A stretch of 55,451 nucleotides of DNA from an uncultured Prevotellaceae bacterium (GTDB lineage: Bacteria; Bacteroidota; Bacteroidia; Bacteroidales; Bacteroidaceae), in NCBI GenBank assembly GCA_937898415.1, contig CALDLA010000133.1, positions 1-55,451 on the forward strand. Reading direction: 5' to 3'. The notes beneath the pieces were generated by a model. That model saw nothing but the letters and a program-made list of their open reading frames with translations. It was not told where the DNA came from and searched no databases. Each line of letters begins with the position of its first letter. The stretch's first letter is position 1. This document shows, in pieces, positions 14,690-23,998 of the stretch. A program made the translations under genes and the position numbers.

Positions 14690-16000
14690 ATGATGAAGAA
14701 ACTATATATTGAGACTTATGGCTGCCAGATGAACGTGGCCGACTCCGAGGTAGTAGCCTCGGTTATGCAGATGGCGGGCTACGAGACGACAGACGACCTC
14801 AAGGAGGCGGACGCCGTGTTCCTGAACACCTGCTCGGTGCGCGACAATGCGGAGCAGAAAATCTATCATCGGCTGGTAGCGCTGAATGCGCTGCGTAAGT
14901 CGAGGAAACTCATCATCGGTGTCCTCGGCTGCATGGCCGAGCGGGTGAAGGAGGAATTGCTGGAGCAGCACGGGGTTGACCTCGTGGCAGGTCCTGACGC
15001 CTATCTCAGTCTGCCCGACCTTATGGCGCAGGCCGAGACGGGACACAAGGCCATCAACATCGAACTGTCGACGACTGAGACCTACCGCGATGTGGTGCCA
15101 CAGCGCATCGGGCTGGGCCACAAGATCGGCGGCTTTGTGAGCATTATGCGCGGCTGCAACAACTTCTGCCATTACTGCATCGTGCCTTATACCCGTGGTC
15201 GGGAAAGAAGCCGCGATGTAGAGAGCATATTAAAAGAGGTACGCGACCTGCGTGACCGCGGCTTCAAGGAGGTGACACTCTTGGGACAGAACGTGAACAG
15301 CTATAATTCCCATGAGGTGGGCTTTGCCCAATTGTTGAGGATGGTGGCCGAGGAGGCACCGGAGATGCGCGTCCGCTTCACCACCTCGCACCCCAAGGAT
15401 ATGAGTGACGAGACGCTCCTGGTGATAGCTGAGATACCGAACGTCTGCAAGCATATACACTTGCCGGTGCAGAGCGGTTCGGACCGCATCCTGAAACTGA
15501 TGAACCGCAAGTACACCCGGGAGTGGTATCTGGACCGTGTGGCAGCCATCCGCCGCATTATCCCCGACTGCGGCTTGTCAACGGACATCTTCGTGGGTTA
15601 CTGCTCAGAGACGGAAGAAGACCACCAGTTGTCTTTGAGTCTGATGCGTGAGGTGGACTACGATTCGGCCTTCATGTTCAAGTATTCGGAGCGTCCGGGC
15701 ACTTACGCCTCGAAGCACTTGCCCGACGACGTGCCCGAGGAAGTGAAGATACGCCGTCTGAACGAGCTCATCGCCCTGCAGACGGAAATTAGCGCCCAGC
15801 AGAACAAAAAGGATGAGGGCAAGGAGTTCGACGTGCTCGTCGAAGGCTTCTCGAAGCGCAGCCGGGAGCAACTCTGCGGCCGTACGGAGCAGAACAAAAT
15901 GGTAGTGTTCGACCGCGAGGGTCATCACATCGGTGAGACGGTGCGGGTGAAGATTACGGGCAGCACGAGTGCAACCCTTTTAGGCGTTTGTAGTCATTGA
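14690..16000 (+). CDS. miaB: tRNA-2-methylthio-N6-dimethylallyladenosine synthase
   Basis: Encodes 436 aa (435 if the second ATG of ATGATG is used). MiaB adds the methylthio group to i6A37 in tRNAs using two [4Fe-4S] clusters. The UPF0004 domain has its three cysteines in ETYGCQMN, NTCSVRDNAE and LGCMAER; the radical-SAM CxxxCxxC motif is RGCNNFCHYCIVPYTRGRE; a TRAM domain closes the protein. It starts 25 nt after the histidine kinase with no promoter box seen, so it may be read through from the signalling operon. Its last 47 nt overlap the convergent metallophosphoesterase gene. Confidence 0.93.
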   Translation: MMKKLYIETYGCQMNVADSEVVASVMQMAGYETTDDLKEADAVFLNTCSVRDNAEQKIYHRLVALNALRKSRKLIIGVLGCMAERVKEELLEQHGVDLVAGPDAYLSLPDLMAQAETGHKAINIELSTTETYRDVVPQRIGLGHKIGGFVSIMRGCNNFCHYCIVPYTRGRERSRDVESILKEVRDLRDRGFKEVTLLGQNVNSYNSHEVGFAQLLRMVAEEAPEMRVRFTTSHPKDMSDETLLVIAEIPNVCKHIHLPVQSGSDRILKLMNRKYTREWYLDRVAAIRRIIPDCGLSTDIFVGYCSETEEDHQLSLSLMREVDYDSAFMFKYSERPGTYASKHLPDDVPEEVKIRRLNELIALQTEISAQQNKKDEGKEFDVLVEGFSKRSREQLCGRTEQNKMVVFDREGHHIGETVRVKITGSTSATLLGVCSH

Positions 16001-17309
16001 TACGCTCCAAGAACTGGCGGTCTTTCTTGCTGCCGGTGTCGGGCGTGAATTCCAAATATTCAGGTATCTGTTGGCCGTAGTCCTCAATGCGGGGCTGCGG
16101 CTTCTGCTTGATGATGCGCAGGGAGTCGTAGAGGGTGTGACCATAGACCTCATAGGCAGCCATTGTCAGCGTGTCGGCATCGATGCTGACGGTCTGGTAA
16201 TAGCGGCTGGAGATACCGAACTTGTCGAAGCGGTCGTCGTCAAACTGGATGCGGTAGTTCTTGGGCGAACAGTGGCTGACGGTATAGACGGGTGTCGTGC
16301 CCTGTCGGGTCATGCGGGCGTAGGCATGCTCATGGCCTTGCAGCACCAGGTCGACGCCGTAGTCCTCGATGAGGTCGTTGAACATCCAGCGCTGGATGAG
16401 GTTGTTATTGCCCTTCAGCGAGAAGAGGGGGTGGTGGAGCACCACAATCTTCCACTTGGCGGTGCTGGCCTTCAGCTGACGCTCAAGCCACGAGCGCTGC
16501 GTCGTCAGGTAGAAGAACTCGCGGTTGCTGTCCAGAAGGAAGAACTGCGCTGAGCCGTAGTTGAGGGTATAGACCATGTTATCGTCCACCTTGGCGTCAA
16601 GGAAGTAGGAGAGTGTGAGGGGGAAGCGCCGCTCCAGCCGCATAATGACGCCCTTCAGGTAGTCGTGATTGCCGGTGACGCAGAGCAGGGGCACATGCTG
16701 CCCGATGCTGTCGAGGCCGCGGAAGGTCTCTTCCCAATGCTGGTTGGTGGGACGTTCGGTCAGGTCGCCGCCGCAGACGAGGAACTCCGAACGGGGATGG
16801 CGGCTGAACGCTTCGCGCAGAAAGCGGTTGGCGGTGCCGCCGACGGTGTCCTGTACATCGCCCACGTATATAAAGGAAAGGACAGATGAACGGGAGGTGG
16901 TGAAACCGTACCACGAAGAAGCATTGCCGTTAGTGACGACCCGGTAGGCATACTGCTTGTCGGGCACCAGCTTCCGCAGTCGGGCTACGTAGTAGGCTGC
17001 CCGTCCGCTTCTGGAGACGAATACCTCGCCCTGGGCCTCGACACGGACGGTATCGCTGTCAGCCGCCAACTCCACCCATGAGGGCTTAACCACACTGTCG
17101 CATTGCCAACTGACGTTGCGTGACGTGGCACCGTCTTTGTCGCCGAAGGTCAGCAGTACGCGATGAGGCTGTGCCGACGAAACATACGCTTTCTCTTCCG
17201 GGTTGTGAAACCACACCTTCCACCGCTGACTGACCCACACGGCCAGTGTGCCGACAATCGCCAGCGCGATGCCCCACACGATCTTTTTCCTCGTCTTCTT
17301 TCCGTTCAT
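15954..17309 (-). CDS. membrane-anchored metallophosphoesterase with Fn3-like N-terminal domain
   Basis: Encodes 451 aa. A signal anchor (IVWGIALAIVGTLAVWV) precedes an Fn3-like domain as in purple acid phosphatases (about 50-150) and a calcineurin-like phosphoesterase domain: GDVQD, GGDLTE, GNHD, HHP and GHEH supply the metal ligands. It probably hydrolyses phosphomonoesters or diesters in the periplasm; the substrate is unknown. The start is fixed by a TAATTTTG box ending 4 nt upstream. The end overlaps miaB by 47 nt, convergent. Confidence 0.85.
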   Translation of the reverse strand: MNGKKTRKKIVWGIALAIVGTLAVWVSQRWKVWFHNPEEKAYVSSAQPHRVLLTFGDKDGATSRNVSWQCDSVVKPSWVELAADSDTVRVEAQGEVFVSRSGRAAYYVARLRKLVPDKQYAYRVVTNGNASSWYGFTTSRSSVLSFIYVGDVQDTVGGTANRFLREAFSRHPRSEFLVCGGDLTERPTNQHWEETFRGLDSIGQHVPLLCVTGNHDYLKGVIMRLERRFPLTLSYFLDAKVDDNMVYTLNYGSAQFFLLDSNREFFYLTTQRSWLERQLKASTAKWKIVVLHHPLFSLKGNNNLIQRWMFNDLIEDYGVDLVLQGHEHAYARMTRQGTTPVYTVSHCSPKNYRIQFDDDRFDKFGISSRYYQTVSIDADTLTMAAYEVYGHTLYDSLRIIKQKPQPRIEDYGQQIPEYLEFTPDTGSKKDRQFLERINDYKRLKGLHSCCP

Positions 17310-17313
17310 GCTG

Positions 17314-17343
17314 CAAAATTACATAATAAATATCAATTATCAA
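17314..17343 (-). promoter_or_regulatory. minus-strand promoter TTG-N19-TAATTTTG of the metallophosphoesterase
   Basis: TAATTTTG lies at 17321-17314 and TTG at 17343-17341. The TTG is one half of a CAATTG palindrome shared with the divergent promoter. The box ends 4 nt before the ATG, so the transcript is nearly leaderless. Confidence 0.65.
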
Positions 17344-17364
17344 TTGCAAATTATCAATTATTTT
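17331..17364. repeat. TATCAATT-type AT-rich repeat between divergent promoters
   Basis: ATTATCAATT occurs twice around CAATTGCAAA. The CAATTG palindrome (17341-17346) supplies the -33 TTG for both flanking promoters. Confidence 0.6.
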
Positions 17365-17373
17365 GTAACTTTG
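17344..17373 (+). promoter_or_regulatory. plus-strand promoter TTG-N19-TAACTTTG of the surface locus
   Basis: TTG at 17344-17346, 19-bp spacer and TAACTTTG at 17366-17373, driving the gene at 17399 and probably the closely packed genes up to 26754. Confidence 0.65.
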
Positions 17374-17398
17374 CAGCCAGAAATGTAAGTAATAAGGA

Positions 17399-19369
17399 AT
17401 GAGGCACCCCTCAACCAAGCATCCGGTAGTGGCACTCGTAGGTAACCTGTTGGTGGTCTACGTGCTGTTTATGTTGTGTCGTCTCGTGTTCGTAGCCGTC
17501 AACTGGGGACTGTATGCCGACACCTTGAAATGGGGCCATCTGGCCAGTCTCTGCGGTGCCGGACTGCTTTTCGACACGTCGGCCATCCTCTATACCAACG
17601 CGCTGGTTATCCTACTGATGCTGCTGCCCCTTCACTGGAAGGAGCAGCAGCATTATTATTCTGTAGTGCGCTGGATCTATGTCGTCTGCAACTCCGTAGC
17701 GCTGTGGGCCAACCTGTGCGACTGCGTCTATTTCCCCTATACTGGTAAGCGCACCACGACTTCGGTCTTTGCCGAGTTCGGTCATGAGGGGACGGGGGGT
17801 ATGGCGAAGATCATGGGCGAGCAGTTCGTCGACAACTGGTACTTGGTGCTGTTGGCCTTCGGACTGTCGTGGATACTGTGGCGGACGTTCCGTCCCCGCA
17901 CTCCCTATAAGACGTCATACAGTGTCTACTATCTGACCCATCTCCTTGCGCTGGTCGTTGTGGTGCCGTTGTGTATCGCCGGCATGCGCGGCGGCTTTAC
18001 CCATGCCGTGCGCCCCATCACCATCTCGAACGCCAACCAGTACGTGGACCGTCCGTCGGAGACGGGCATCGTGCTCAATACCCCCTTCTCTATCTACCGT
18101 ACGCTGAGCAAGAAGCCCATGCGAGTGCCCGACTACATGAGCATCGAGGAAGCCCAGGCACTCTATTCTCCCGTCCATGTTCCTAAGCACAGCGTGGCCT
18201 TCACGCCCCGCAACGTGGTGGTGCTGATTTTGGAGAGCTTTGGCAAACAGCAATTCGGCTTCTATAATCGAATGCTACGCGGCGGCAACTACCGGGGATT
18301 CACGCCGTTCCTCGACTCGCTAATAGCGAACGGGGCATTGACATGGCAATACAGCTACTCGAACGGACGGAAGAGCATTGAGGGTATGCCGTCGTCGCTG
18401 TCGTCGCTGCCCAACTACGTGGAACCGCTCTTCCTGACGCCCGCCTCGCTGAACCGTATGAGCGGGTTGGCACGTGAGTTGGGCGAGAAGAAGGGTTATG
18501 AGACGGCCTTCTTCCATGGGGCACAGAACGGCTCGATGGGTTTTCAGGCCTTTGCCCGGGCAACGGGTTTTCAGCGGTATTACGGACGGACGGAGTACAA
18601 CGAAGACAAACGCTTTGGCGGCGACCACGACTACGACGGTACATGGGCCATCTTTGACGAGGAGTTCCTGCAGTTTTATGCGCTCACGATGAGCCAGATG
18701 CAGCAGCCCTTCATGACGGCTGTCTTCACCGCCTCGTCGCATACGCCCTTCACCCTGCCCGAACGTTACAAGGGCGTCTTCCCGAAGGGTGAACACCCCC
18801 TGCAGGAGTGTATCGGCTATACCGATAACGCCCTGCGACAGTTCTTTGCCACCGCCCGTCGACAGCCGTGGTTTGATCAGACGCTTTTCGTCATCACCGC
18901 CGACCACAGCAGTTCAACAATTGACCCCTGCTACACTACGTCGCTGGGCAATTTCACCGTACCCATCATTTTCTATGCGCCGGGCGACAGCCTGCTGAGC
19001 GGCTACGATAGTGAGCGGGTGGTGGAACAGACGGACATCATGCCGACGGTGCTCGGCTACCTGCACTACGACCAGCCCTATATCGCTTTCGGAAAAGACA
19101 TGCTCCATACGCCTGCCGATCAGACTTTCGCCCTGCATTGGGTGCCGGAGTCTAGCGGTTATGAGTTTGTGAAGGGACCGTATGTGCTGGAATTTGACGG
19201 TCAGCAGGTGACGGCAGCCTATCGCTACCGCATAGACTCCCTGCTGCGCCAAAACGTGCTGAAGTCCATGCCGCAAGATACCCTGCGGCAGATGACGCGG
19301 CAGATGCAGTCGGTCATCCAACAATATATGCAACGCATGACGGGCGACAGTTTGACGCTTCGCAAGTGA
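17399..19369 (+). CDS. LtaS-like membrane sulfatase-fold phosphoglycerol/phosphoethanolamine transferase
   Basis: Encodes 656 aa. About five transmembrane helices (residues 10-200) are followed by an extracytoplasmic alkaline-phosphatase-superfamily domain: VVVLILESFGK (metal-binding Glu), NGRKSIEGMPS (the likely nucleophile region, serine where many LtaS have threonine), HTPF, and ITADHSSST. LtaS/MdoB-type enzymes move phosphoglycerol, or phosphoethanolamine in related enzymes, from a phospholipid to a glycan or lipid. It is the first gene of a locus with lipid-A-type export and acylation genes. Its stop codon is formed by the AAGTGAAAAGTGA repeat that follows. Confidence 0.8.
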   Translation: MRHPSTKHPVVALVGNLLVVYVLFMLCRLVFVAVNWGLYADTLKWGHLASLCGAGLLFDTSAILYTNALVILLMLLPLHWKEQQHYYSVVRWIYVVCNSVALWANLCDCVYFPYTGKRTTTSVFAEFGHEGTGGMAKIMGEQFVDNWYLVLLAFGLSWILWRTFRPRTPYKTSYSVYYLTHLLALVVVVPLCIAGMRGGFTHAVRPITISNANQYVDRPSETGIVLNTPFSIYRTLSKKPMRVPDYMSIEEAQALYSPVHVPKHSVAFTPRNVVVLILESFGKQQFGFYNRMLRGGNYRGFTPFLDSLIANGALTWQYSYSNGRKSIEGMPSSLSSLPNYVEPLFLTPASLNRMSGLARELGEKKGYETAFFHGAQNGSMGFQAFARATGFQRYYGRTEYNEDKRFGGDHDYDGTWAIFDEEFLQFYALTMSQMQQPFMTAVFTASSHTPFTLPERYKGVFPKGEHPLQECIGYTDNALRQFFATARRQPWFDQTLFVITADHSSSTIDPCYTTSLGNFTVPIIFYAPGDSLLSGYDSERVVEQTDIMPTVLGYLHYDQPYIAFGKDMLHTPADQTFALHWVPESSGYEFVKGPYVLEFDGQQVTAAYRYRIDSLLRQNVLKSMPQDTLRQMTRQMQSVIQQYMQRMTGDSLTLRK

Positions 19370-19396
19370 AAAGTGAAGAAGTGAAAAGTGAGAAGT
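19364..19396 (+). repeat. AAGTGAAAAGTGAAG-type repeat at a gene end
   Basis: AAGTGAAAAGTGAAGAAG and a further GTGAAAAGTGAG copy. The first AAG TGA is the last codon and stop of the upstream gene; the remainder fills the gap up to the ABC transporter gene. Confidence 0.8.
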
Positions 19397-19397
19397 T

Positions 19398-21227
19398 ATG
19401 AAAGAATTCCTGCAAGTACTGGGGCGGTTTGTGCCTCCTTATAAAAAATACCTGGTGTTGTCGGTGGTCTTCAACATCCTGTCGGCGGTGCTGAACATCT
19501 TCTCGTTCGCGGCGCTGATACCCATTTTGCAAATTCTTTTCCAGACAGGCGATGCCGAGGAGGCCACCAGCCTGATGGAGTGGGACTGGAACAACGTGCA
19601 GGCCGTGCTGATGAACAACCTAAACTACTATGTGACGCAACTCATTGCCGAGTTTGGGCAGACTACCACGCTGTTGCTCATCGGCCTGTTCTTGGCCCTG
19701 ACCACCGCGCTGAAGACGGGTGCCTACTTCCTGTCGTCGGCAACAATTATCCCCATTCGTACTGGGGTGGTGCGCGACATCCGCAACCAGCTCTACCAGA
19801 AGATTACGTCGCTGCCCCTAGGCTTCTTCTCGGAAGAGCGCAAGGGCGATATCATTGCTCGGATGAGCGGCGACGTACAGGAGGTGGAGTCGAGCATCAT
19901 GTCGTCACTCGACATGTTGTTCAAGAATCCCATCCTCATTATCGTCTATTTCGCCACGCTGCTCTTCGTTTCCTGGCAGCTCACGCTCTTCACTATCGTC
20001 TTTGTGCCCATCTTTGGCTGGTTCATGGGCATTGTGGGCCGTAAGCTGAAGCAAAAAAGCATCAAGGCGCAGGCTCTGTGGAGCGACACCATGAGCCAGG
20101 TAGAGGAGACGTTAGGCGGACTGCGCATCATCAAGGCCTTCTGTGCCGAGAAGAAGATGAACACGCGCTTCGACCGCATCAACTCTGCCTATCGCAACGA
20201 CATCATGCGGGTGAACATCCGCCAGTCGATGGCCCACCCCATGAGCGAGTTCCTGGGCACGGTCATGATCATCATCGTGCTATGGTTTGGCGGCGTCCTG
20301 GTACTGAACAACAAGGCCATCACCGGTCCTACCTTTATCTATTACATGGTGATTCTTTACAGCATTATCCAGCCACTGAAGGATTTCTCGAAGGCAGGCT
20401 ATAACATTCCCAAGGGCCTGGCTTCGATGGAGCGCATAGACAAGATCCTCATGGCCGAGAACACCATCAAGGAGGCAACACAGCCCCGCCACATCCGTAG
20501 CTTCGAGCACCAAATAGAGTTCCGCAACGTCAGTTTCAAATACGGTGAAAAATGGGTGCTGCGCGATGTGAACCTGACCATCCCCAAGGGCAAGACCATT
20601 GCCATCGTGGGGCAGTCGGGATCGGGCAAGTCCACGCTTGTGGACCTGATACCGCGCTATTACGACGTACAGGAGGGCGAGGTGCTCATCGACGGCATCA
20701 ACGTGAAGAGCCTTGGGCTCAACGACCTGCGCCAGCTGATAGGCAACGTCAATCAGGAGGCCATTCTCTTCAACGACTCGTTCAGGAATAATATTGCCTT
20801 CGGCGTTGACAATGCCACACAGGAACAGATTGAGGAGGCCTCACGGATAGCCAATGCTTACGACTTCATTACGGCCTCGGAACAGGGCTTCGATACGAGC
20901 ATCGGCGACCGTGGTGGACGACTCTCCGGCGGTCAGCGTCAGCGCGTCAGCATAGCCCGCGCCATCCTAAAGAACCCGCCCATCCTGATTCTCGACGAGG
21001 CTACGTCGGCCCTCGACACCGAGAGCGAACGACTGGTGCAGGATGCCTTGGAGCGACTGATGAAGACACGCACCACCGTGGCTATTGCCCACCGTTTGTC
21101 GACCATCAAGAACGCTGACGAAATCTGCGTGCTGCATGAGGGCCGCATCGTGGAGCGCGGTACTCACGACGAGTTGCTCAGCTTCGACGGCTACTACAAG
21201 AAGCTGCACGACATGCAGCAGGTATAA
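19398..21227 (+). CDS. MsbA-like ABC transporter, fused permease and ATPase
   Basis: Encodes 609 aa. An N-terminal six-helix ABC exporter domain (about 15-310) is followed by an ATPase domain with Walker A GQSGSGKST, signature LSGGQRQRVSIARA, Walker B ILILDEATSALD and the switch IAHRLST. Homodimeric exporters of this class flip lipid A or other glycolipids across the inner membrane; drug exporters look similar. Position between LtaS-like, acyltransferase and glycosyltransferase genes favours a glycolipid substrate (inference). Confidence 0.88.
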   Translation: MKEFLQVLGRFVPPYKKYLVLSVVFNILSAVLNIFSFAALIPILQILFQTGDAEEATSLMEWDWNNVQAVLMNNLNYYVTQLIAEFGQTTTLLLIGLFLALTTALKTGAYFLSSATIIPIRTGVVRDIRNQLYQKITSLPLGFFSEERKGDIIARMSGDVQEVESSIMSSLDMLFKNPILIIVYFATLLFVSWQLTLFTIVFVPIFGWFMGIVGRKLKQKSIKAQALWSDTMSQVEETLGGLRIIKAFCAEKKMNTRFDRINSAYRNDIMRVNIRQSMAHPMSEFLGTVMIIIVLWFGGVLVLNNKAITGPTFIYYMVILYSIIQPLKDFSKAGYNIPKGLASMERIDKILMAENTIKEATQPRHIRSFEHQIEFRNVSFKYGEKWVLRDVNLTIPKGKTIAIVGQSGSGKSTLVDLIPRYYDVQEGEVLIDGINVKSLGLNDLRQLIGNVNQEAILFNDSFRNNIAFGVDNATQEQIEEASRIANAYDFITASEQGFDTSIGDRGGRLSGGQRQRVSIARAILKNPPILILDEATSALDTESERLVQDALERLMKTRTTVAIAHRLSTIKNADEICVLHEGRIVERGTHDELLSFDGYYKKLHDMQQV

Positions 21228-21237
21228 GATCCGGGAC

Positions 21238-23046
21238 ATGAAGAAGAGGCTACTATATCTGGTAAGGTTTTATCTGTTGACGGTGCTCCTGTTCATCGTC
21301 GCCAAGGTGGTGTTCATGTTCTGCAACCGCCAAGGCCACTCCTTTGCCTTGGGTGATGTGTGGGACGTCATTCGTCACGGACTTTCGCTCGACCTCTCTA
21401 CCGCCCTCTACTTCCTCATCGCTCCCTTCCTGCTGACAGTTGCCGGCCAGTGGTGGCGCGTGCCCCGCTGGATATTCCGTATATACTATGCTGTCATCGC
21501 CGTTGCGTTCGCCCTGTCCTTTGTGGCCGACACCAGTCTATACGCTTTCTGGCAGTTTAAGCTCGACGCTTCCTGTATCGGCTATTTAGAGAGTCCCGCC
21601 GAGGTGACGGCCAGCGTCAGCACGGGGTATCTGCTGCTGAGACTGATAGCTGTAGTGGTGGTGACTGCGGGGATTTATGGGGGGTATGAGGCTAATGGGG
21701 CTAATGAGTCTCATGGGATTCATGGGACTCATTACCGTTTCCTTGAGCCGCTGCTCTACTTGTTAATGATACCGCTGATGGTCATCGGTATCCGCGGTGG
21801 TCTCGACGAGTCGACCACCAACATCGGTCAGGTGTATTACTCACAGAACCAGTTTCTGAACCACTCGGCCGTCAATCCCGTCTTCTCTTTCCTCTATTCG
21901 CTGAGCCACCAGGTAGACAATGCCGACGACTACAGGTTCATGGAGGAAGCTGCGTGCGAGGCGTTGGTCAAGGAAGTCTTTACCACTGAGAGCCTCTTGA
22001 GCGACACGCTGCTTAACACCACCCGCCCCGACATCCTTATCATCCTGTTAGAGAGTTGTGGCGAGGAGTTCAGCCAGTTCATGCCCAGACTCCAACAGCT
22101 GAAGCGCGAGGGCGTCAATTTCAGCCAGTGCTATGGCAACAGCTGGCGCACGGACCGGGGTACCCTCTGTACGTTGAGCGGCTATCCGTCGTTCCCGACG
22201 CTCTCCGTCATGAAAATGCCCGAAAAGAGCCGCATGCTGCCCAGTATAGCCCGCACGCTGCAGAAGGAGGGCTACGAGACCTGCTTCCTCTACGGCGGCG
22301 ACATCAACTTCACCAACATGCGTAGCTATCTCATCAGTACTGGCTGGAAGAAGCTGCACTGGAAGGCTGACTACACATCAGAGATACAGAAAACAGCGAA
22401 ATGGGGCGTCAGGGACGACATCACCTTCGGAACGCTCTATGAGCTGATGACGCTCAGCGGCAGTACCAAGCAGCAACTGCAGCTGACGGGCTATTCGACG
22501 CTCAGCAGCCATGAGCCTTGGGACGTACCCACCAAGCATCTCGCTGACGAAGTAGCCAATGCGTTCGACTACCTTGACAACTGCCTCGGCAATTTCGTTG
22601 ACCGGATGAAGAAGACCGACCGCTGGCAACGGCTACTAATCGTTCTGACCGCCGATCATGGCATCAACTACAACGACATTGACGAGCAGCGCCCCCTTGA
22701 GCGCAACCATATCCCAATGCTCTGGATAGGCGGTGCCGTGAAAGAACCCAGGACCGTCGACATACTGTGTAACCAGACGGACTTGGCGGCTACGCTCCTC
22801 GGACAACTGCAACTGCCCCACGACGACTTTTGGTTCAGCCGTGACGTGCTCTCCAAGAGCTATACGTCGCCTACGGCTGTGCACAACTATAACAACGCCC
22901 AGCTGCTGATTGACAGTACCGGGTATGTCCTCTACGACTTCGACGGACAGCGACTGACCGTCAGTCAGGGCAGCGACACGACGCGTCTGCTGCGGCTGAA
23001 CAAAGCCATCCTACAGAAAACAATGAACGATTTGAACAACTTATGA
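21238..23046 (+). CDS. second LtaS-like membrane sulfatase-fold transferase
   Basis: Encodes 602 aa. The start is the ATG of MKKRLLYLV, 10 nt after the ABC gene; the longer frame only reflects overlap with that gene. About five transmembrane helices precede a sulfatase-like domain with ILIILLESCGEEF, RTDRGTLCTLSGYPS (threonine nucleophile region), YGGDINF and LTADHGINYND. It is a distant paralogue of the gene at 17399, so two different group transfers are likely. A repeat-derived segment (YEANGANESHGIHGTHY, DNA 21681-21733) is inserted between two membrane helices. Confidence 0.8.
   Translation: MKKRLLYLVRFYLLTVLLFIVAKVVFMFCNRQGHSFALGDVWDVIRHGLSLDLSTALYFLIAPFLLTVAGQWWRVPRWIFRIYYAVIAVAFALSFVADTSLYAFWQFKLDASCIGYLESPAEVTASVSTGYLLLRLIAVVVVTAGIYGGYEANGANESHGIHGTHYRFLEPLLYLLMIPLMVIGIRGGLDESTTNIGQVYYSQNQFLNHSAVNPVFSFLYSLSHQVDNADDYRFMEEAACEALVKEVFTTESLLSDTLLNTTRPDILIILLESCGEEFSQFMPRLQQLKREGVNFSQCYGNSWRTDRGTLCTLSGYPSFPTLSVMKMPEKSRMLPSIARTLQKEGYETCFLYGGDINFTNMRSYLISTGWKKLHWKADYTSEIQKTAKWGVRDDITFGTLYELMTLSGSTKQQLQLTGYSTLSSHEPWDVPTKHLADEVANAFDYLDNCLGNFVDRMKKTDRWQRLLIVLTADHGINYNDIDEQRPLERNHIPMLWIGGAVKEPRTVDILCNQTDLAATLLGQLQLPHDDFWFSRDVLSKSYTSPTAVHNYNNAQLLIDSTGYVLYDFDGQRLTVSQGSDTTRLLRLNKAILQKTMNDLNNL
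21681..21733 (+). repeat. GCTAATGGG/TCATGGGAT-type repeat inside an LtaS-like gene
   Basis: Tandem 9-mers in two orientations: ATGAGGCTAATGGGGCTA, then TCATGGGATTCATGGGACTCATT. AATGAGTC and GACTCATT form an inverted pair. It encodes the NGANESHGIHGTH loop between membrane helices. Confidence 0.75.
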
Positions 23047-23053
23047 CCCGATA

Positions 23054-23998
23054 ATGAAACAACTCGCCTATTACCTGATATATGGTATCGTGTACATCCT
23101 GTCGCTGCTGCCCTTCCGGGTGCTTTACCTGATAAGCGACGGGCTGTATCTCATCGTCTATCATCTTATCCGATACCGTCGCAAGATTGTCCGGAAGAAT
23201 CTCACAGCGTCCTTCCCCGAGAAGTCGCAGGAGGAACTGCGTCGGACGGAGCGACAGTTCTACCACTGGCTCTGTGACTATGTCTTCGAGACGTTCAAGT
23301 TGCTGAGCATCAGCGACGCTAACCTGCTGAACCACATGGAACTACGGGGAATGGACCAGTTGGAGCTGTGCTTCGACAAGGGCCAGAACTGTGCGGCCAT
23401 CCTTGGCCATTACTGTAATTGGGAGTGGCTATCGGCCGTCAGTCTCGGCTTCCACCGCCATCCTGACGCTACGGTCGGCCTCATCTACCATCCGCTCTAT
23501 AACGAAGCCGTCGACCGGCTGTTCATCGACCTCCGTTCAGCCCATCACGGTATGTGTGTGCCCAAGCAGGACATCCTCCGCCACCTTATCTCCCTGAAAC
23601 GCGACAACCGGCGGTCGCTCTTCGGCTATATCAGCGACCAGTCGCCCAAGTGGGAGAACATGCACCTGTGGCTCGACTTCCTGCATCACGACACCCCCGT
23701 CTTCACAGGTGCCGAGCGCATCATGCAGAAGATGAACGACGCCGTCTTCTACGTCGATATGGAGCGCCCTCGCCGGGGACAGTACATCTGCACCTTCCGG
23801 CTGATTTCAGCCGAGGCGGCCCGTGAGGAGGAGTTTACCATTACCTGCCGCTTCTTCCAGATGCTGGAGCAAAGCATCTATAGACAGCCCGCCTACTACC
23901 TGTGGACCCACAACCGCTGGAAGCGTGGCCGCGAGGAGTTTAACCGAAAGTACGACGTCATTGACGGTAAGATTATCAGAAAGGAAGCCTACAAATGA
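23054..23998 (+). CDS. lipid A-type lauroyl/myristoyl acyltransferase (LpxL/HtrB family)
   Basis: Encodes 314 aa. An N-terminal membrane anchor (residues 5-40) precedes the HX4E catalytic motif GHYCNWEW (H119, E124). Enzymes of this family add a secondary acyl chain to lipid A from acyl-ACP at the inner-membrane face. It starts 7 nt after the LtaS-like gene and overlaps the next gene by 4 nt. In this setting it may be the genome's lipid A late acyltransferase or a paralogue for another glycolipid. Confidence 0.85.
   Translation: MKQLAYYLIYGIVYILSLLPFRVLYLISDGLYLIVYHLIRYRRKIVRKNLTASFPEKSQEELRRTERQFYHWLCDYVFETFKLLSISDANLLNHMELRGMDQLELCFDKGQNCAAILGHYCNWEWLSAVSLGFHRHPDATVGLIYHPLYNEAVDRLFIDLRSAHHGMCVPKQDILRHLISLKRDNRRSLFGYISDQSPKWENMHLWLDFLHHDTPVFTGAERIMQKMNDAVFYVDMERPRRGQYICTFRLISAEAAREEEFTITCRFFQMLEQSIYRQPAYYLWTHNRWKRGREEFNRKYDVIDGKIIRKEAYK

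Noticed and set aside
19398..21227. Assigning the ABC exporter firmly as MsbA
   Set aside because: Drug and lipid exporters share all visible motifs; only context supports lipid export, so no gene symbol was given.
17399..23046. A true lipoteichoic acid pathway
   Set aside because: The organism is Gram-negative by its lipid A-type genes; LtaS-like enzymes in such bacteria decorate other glycans or lipids.
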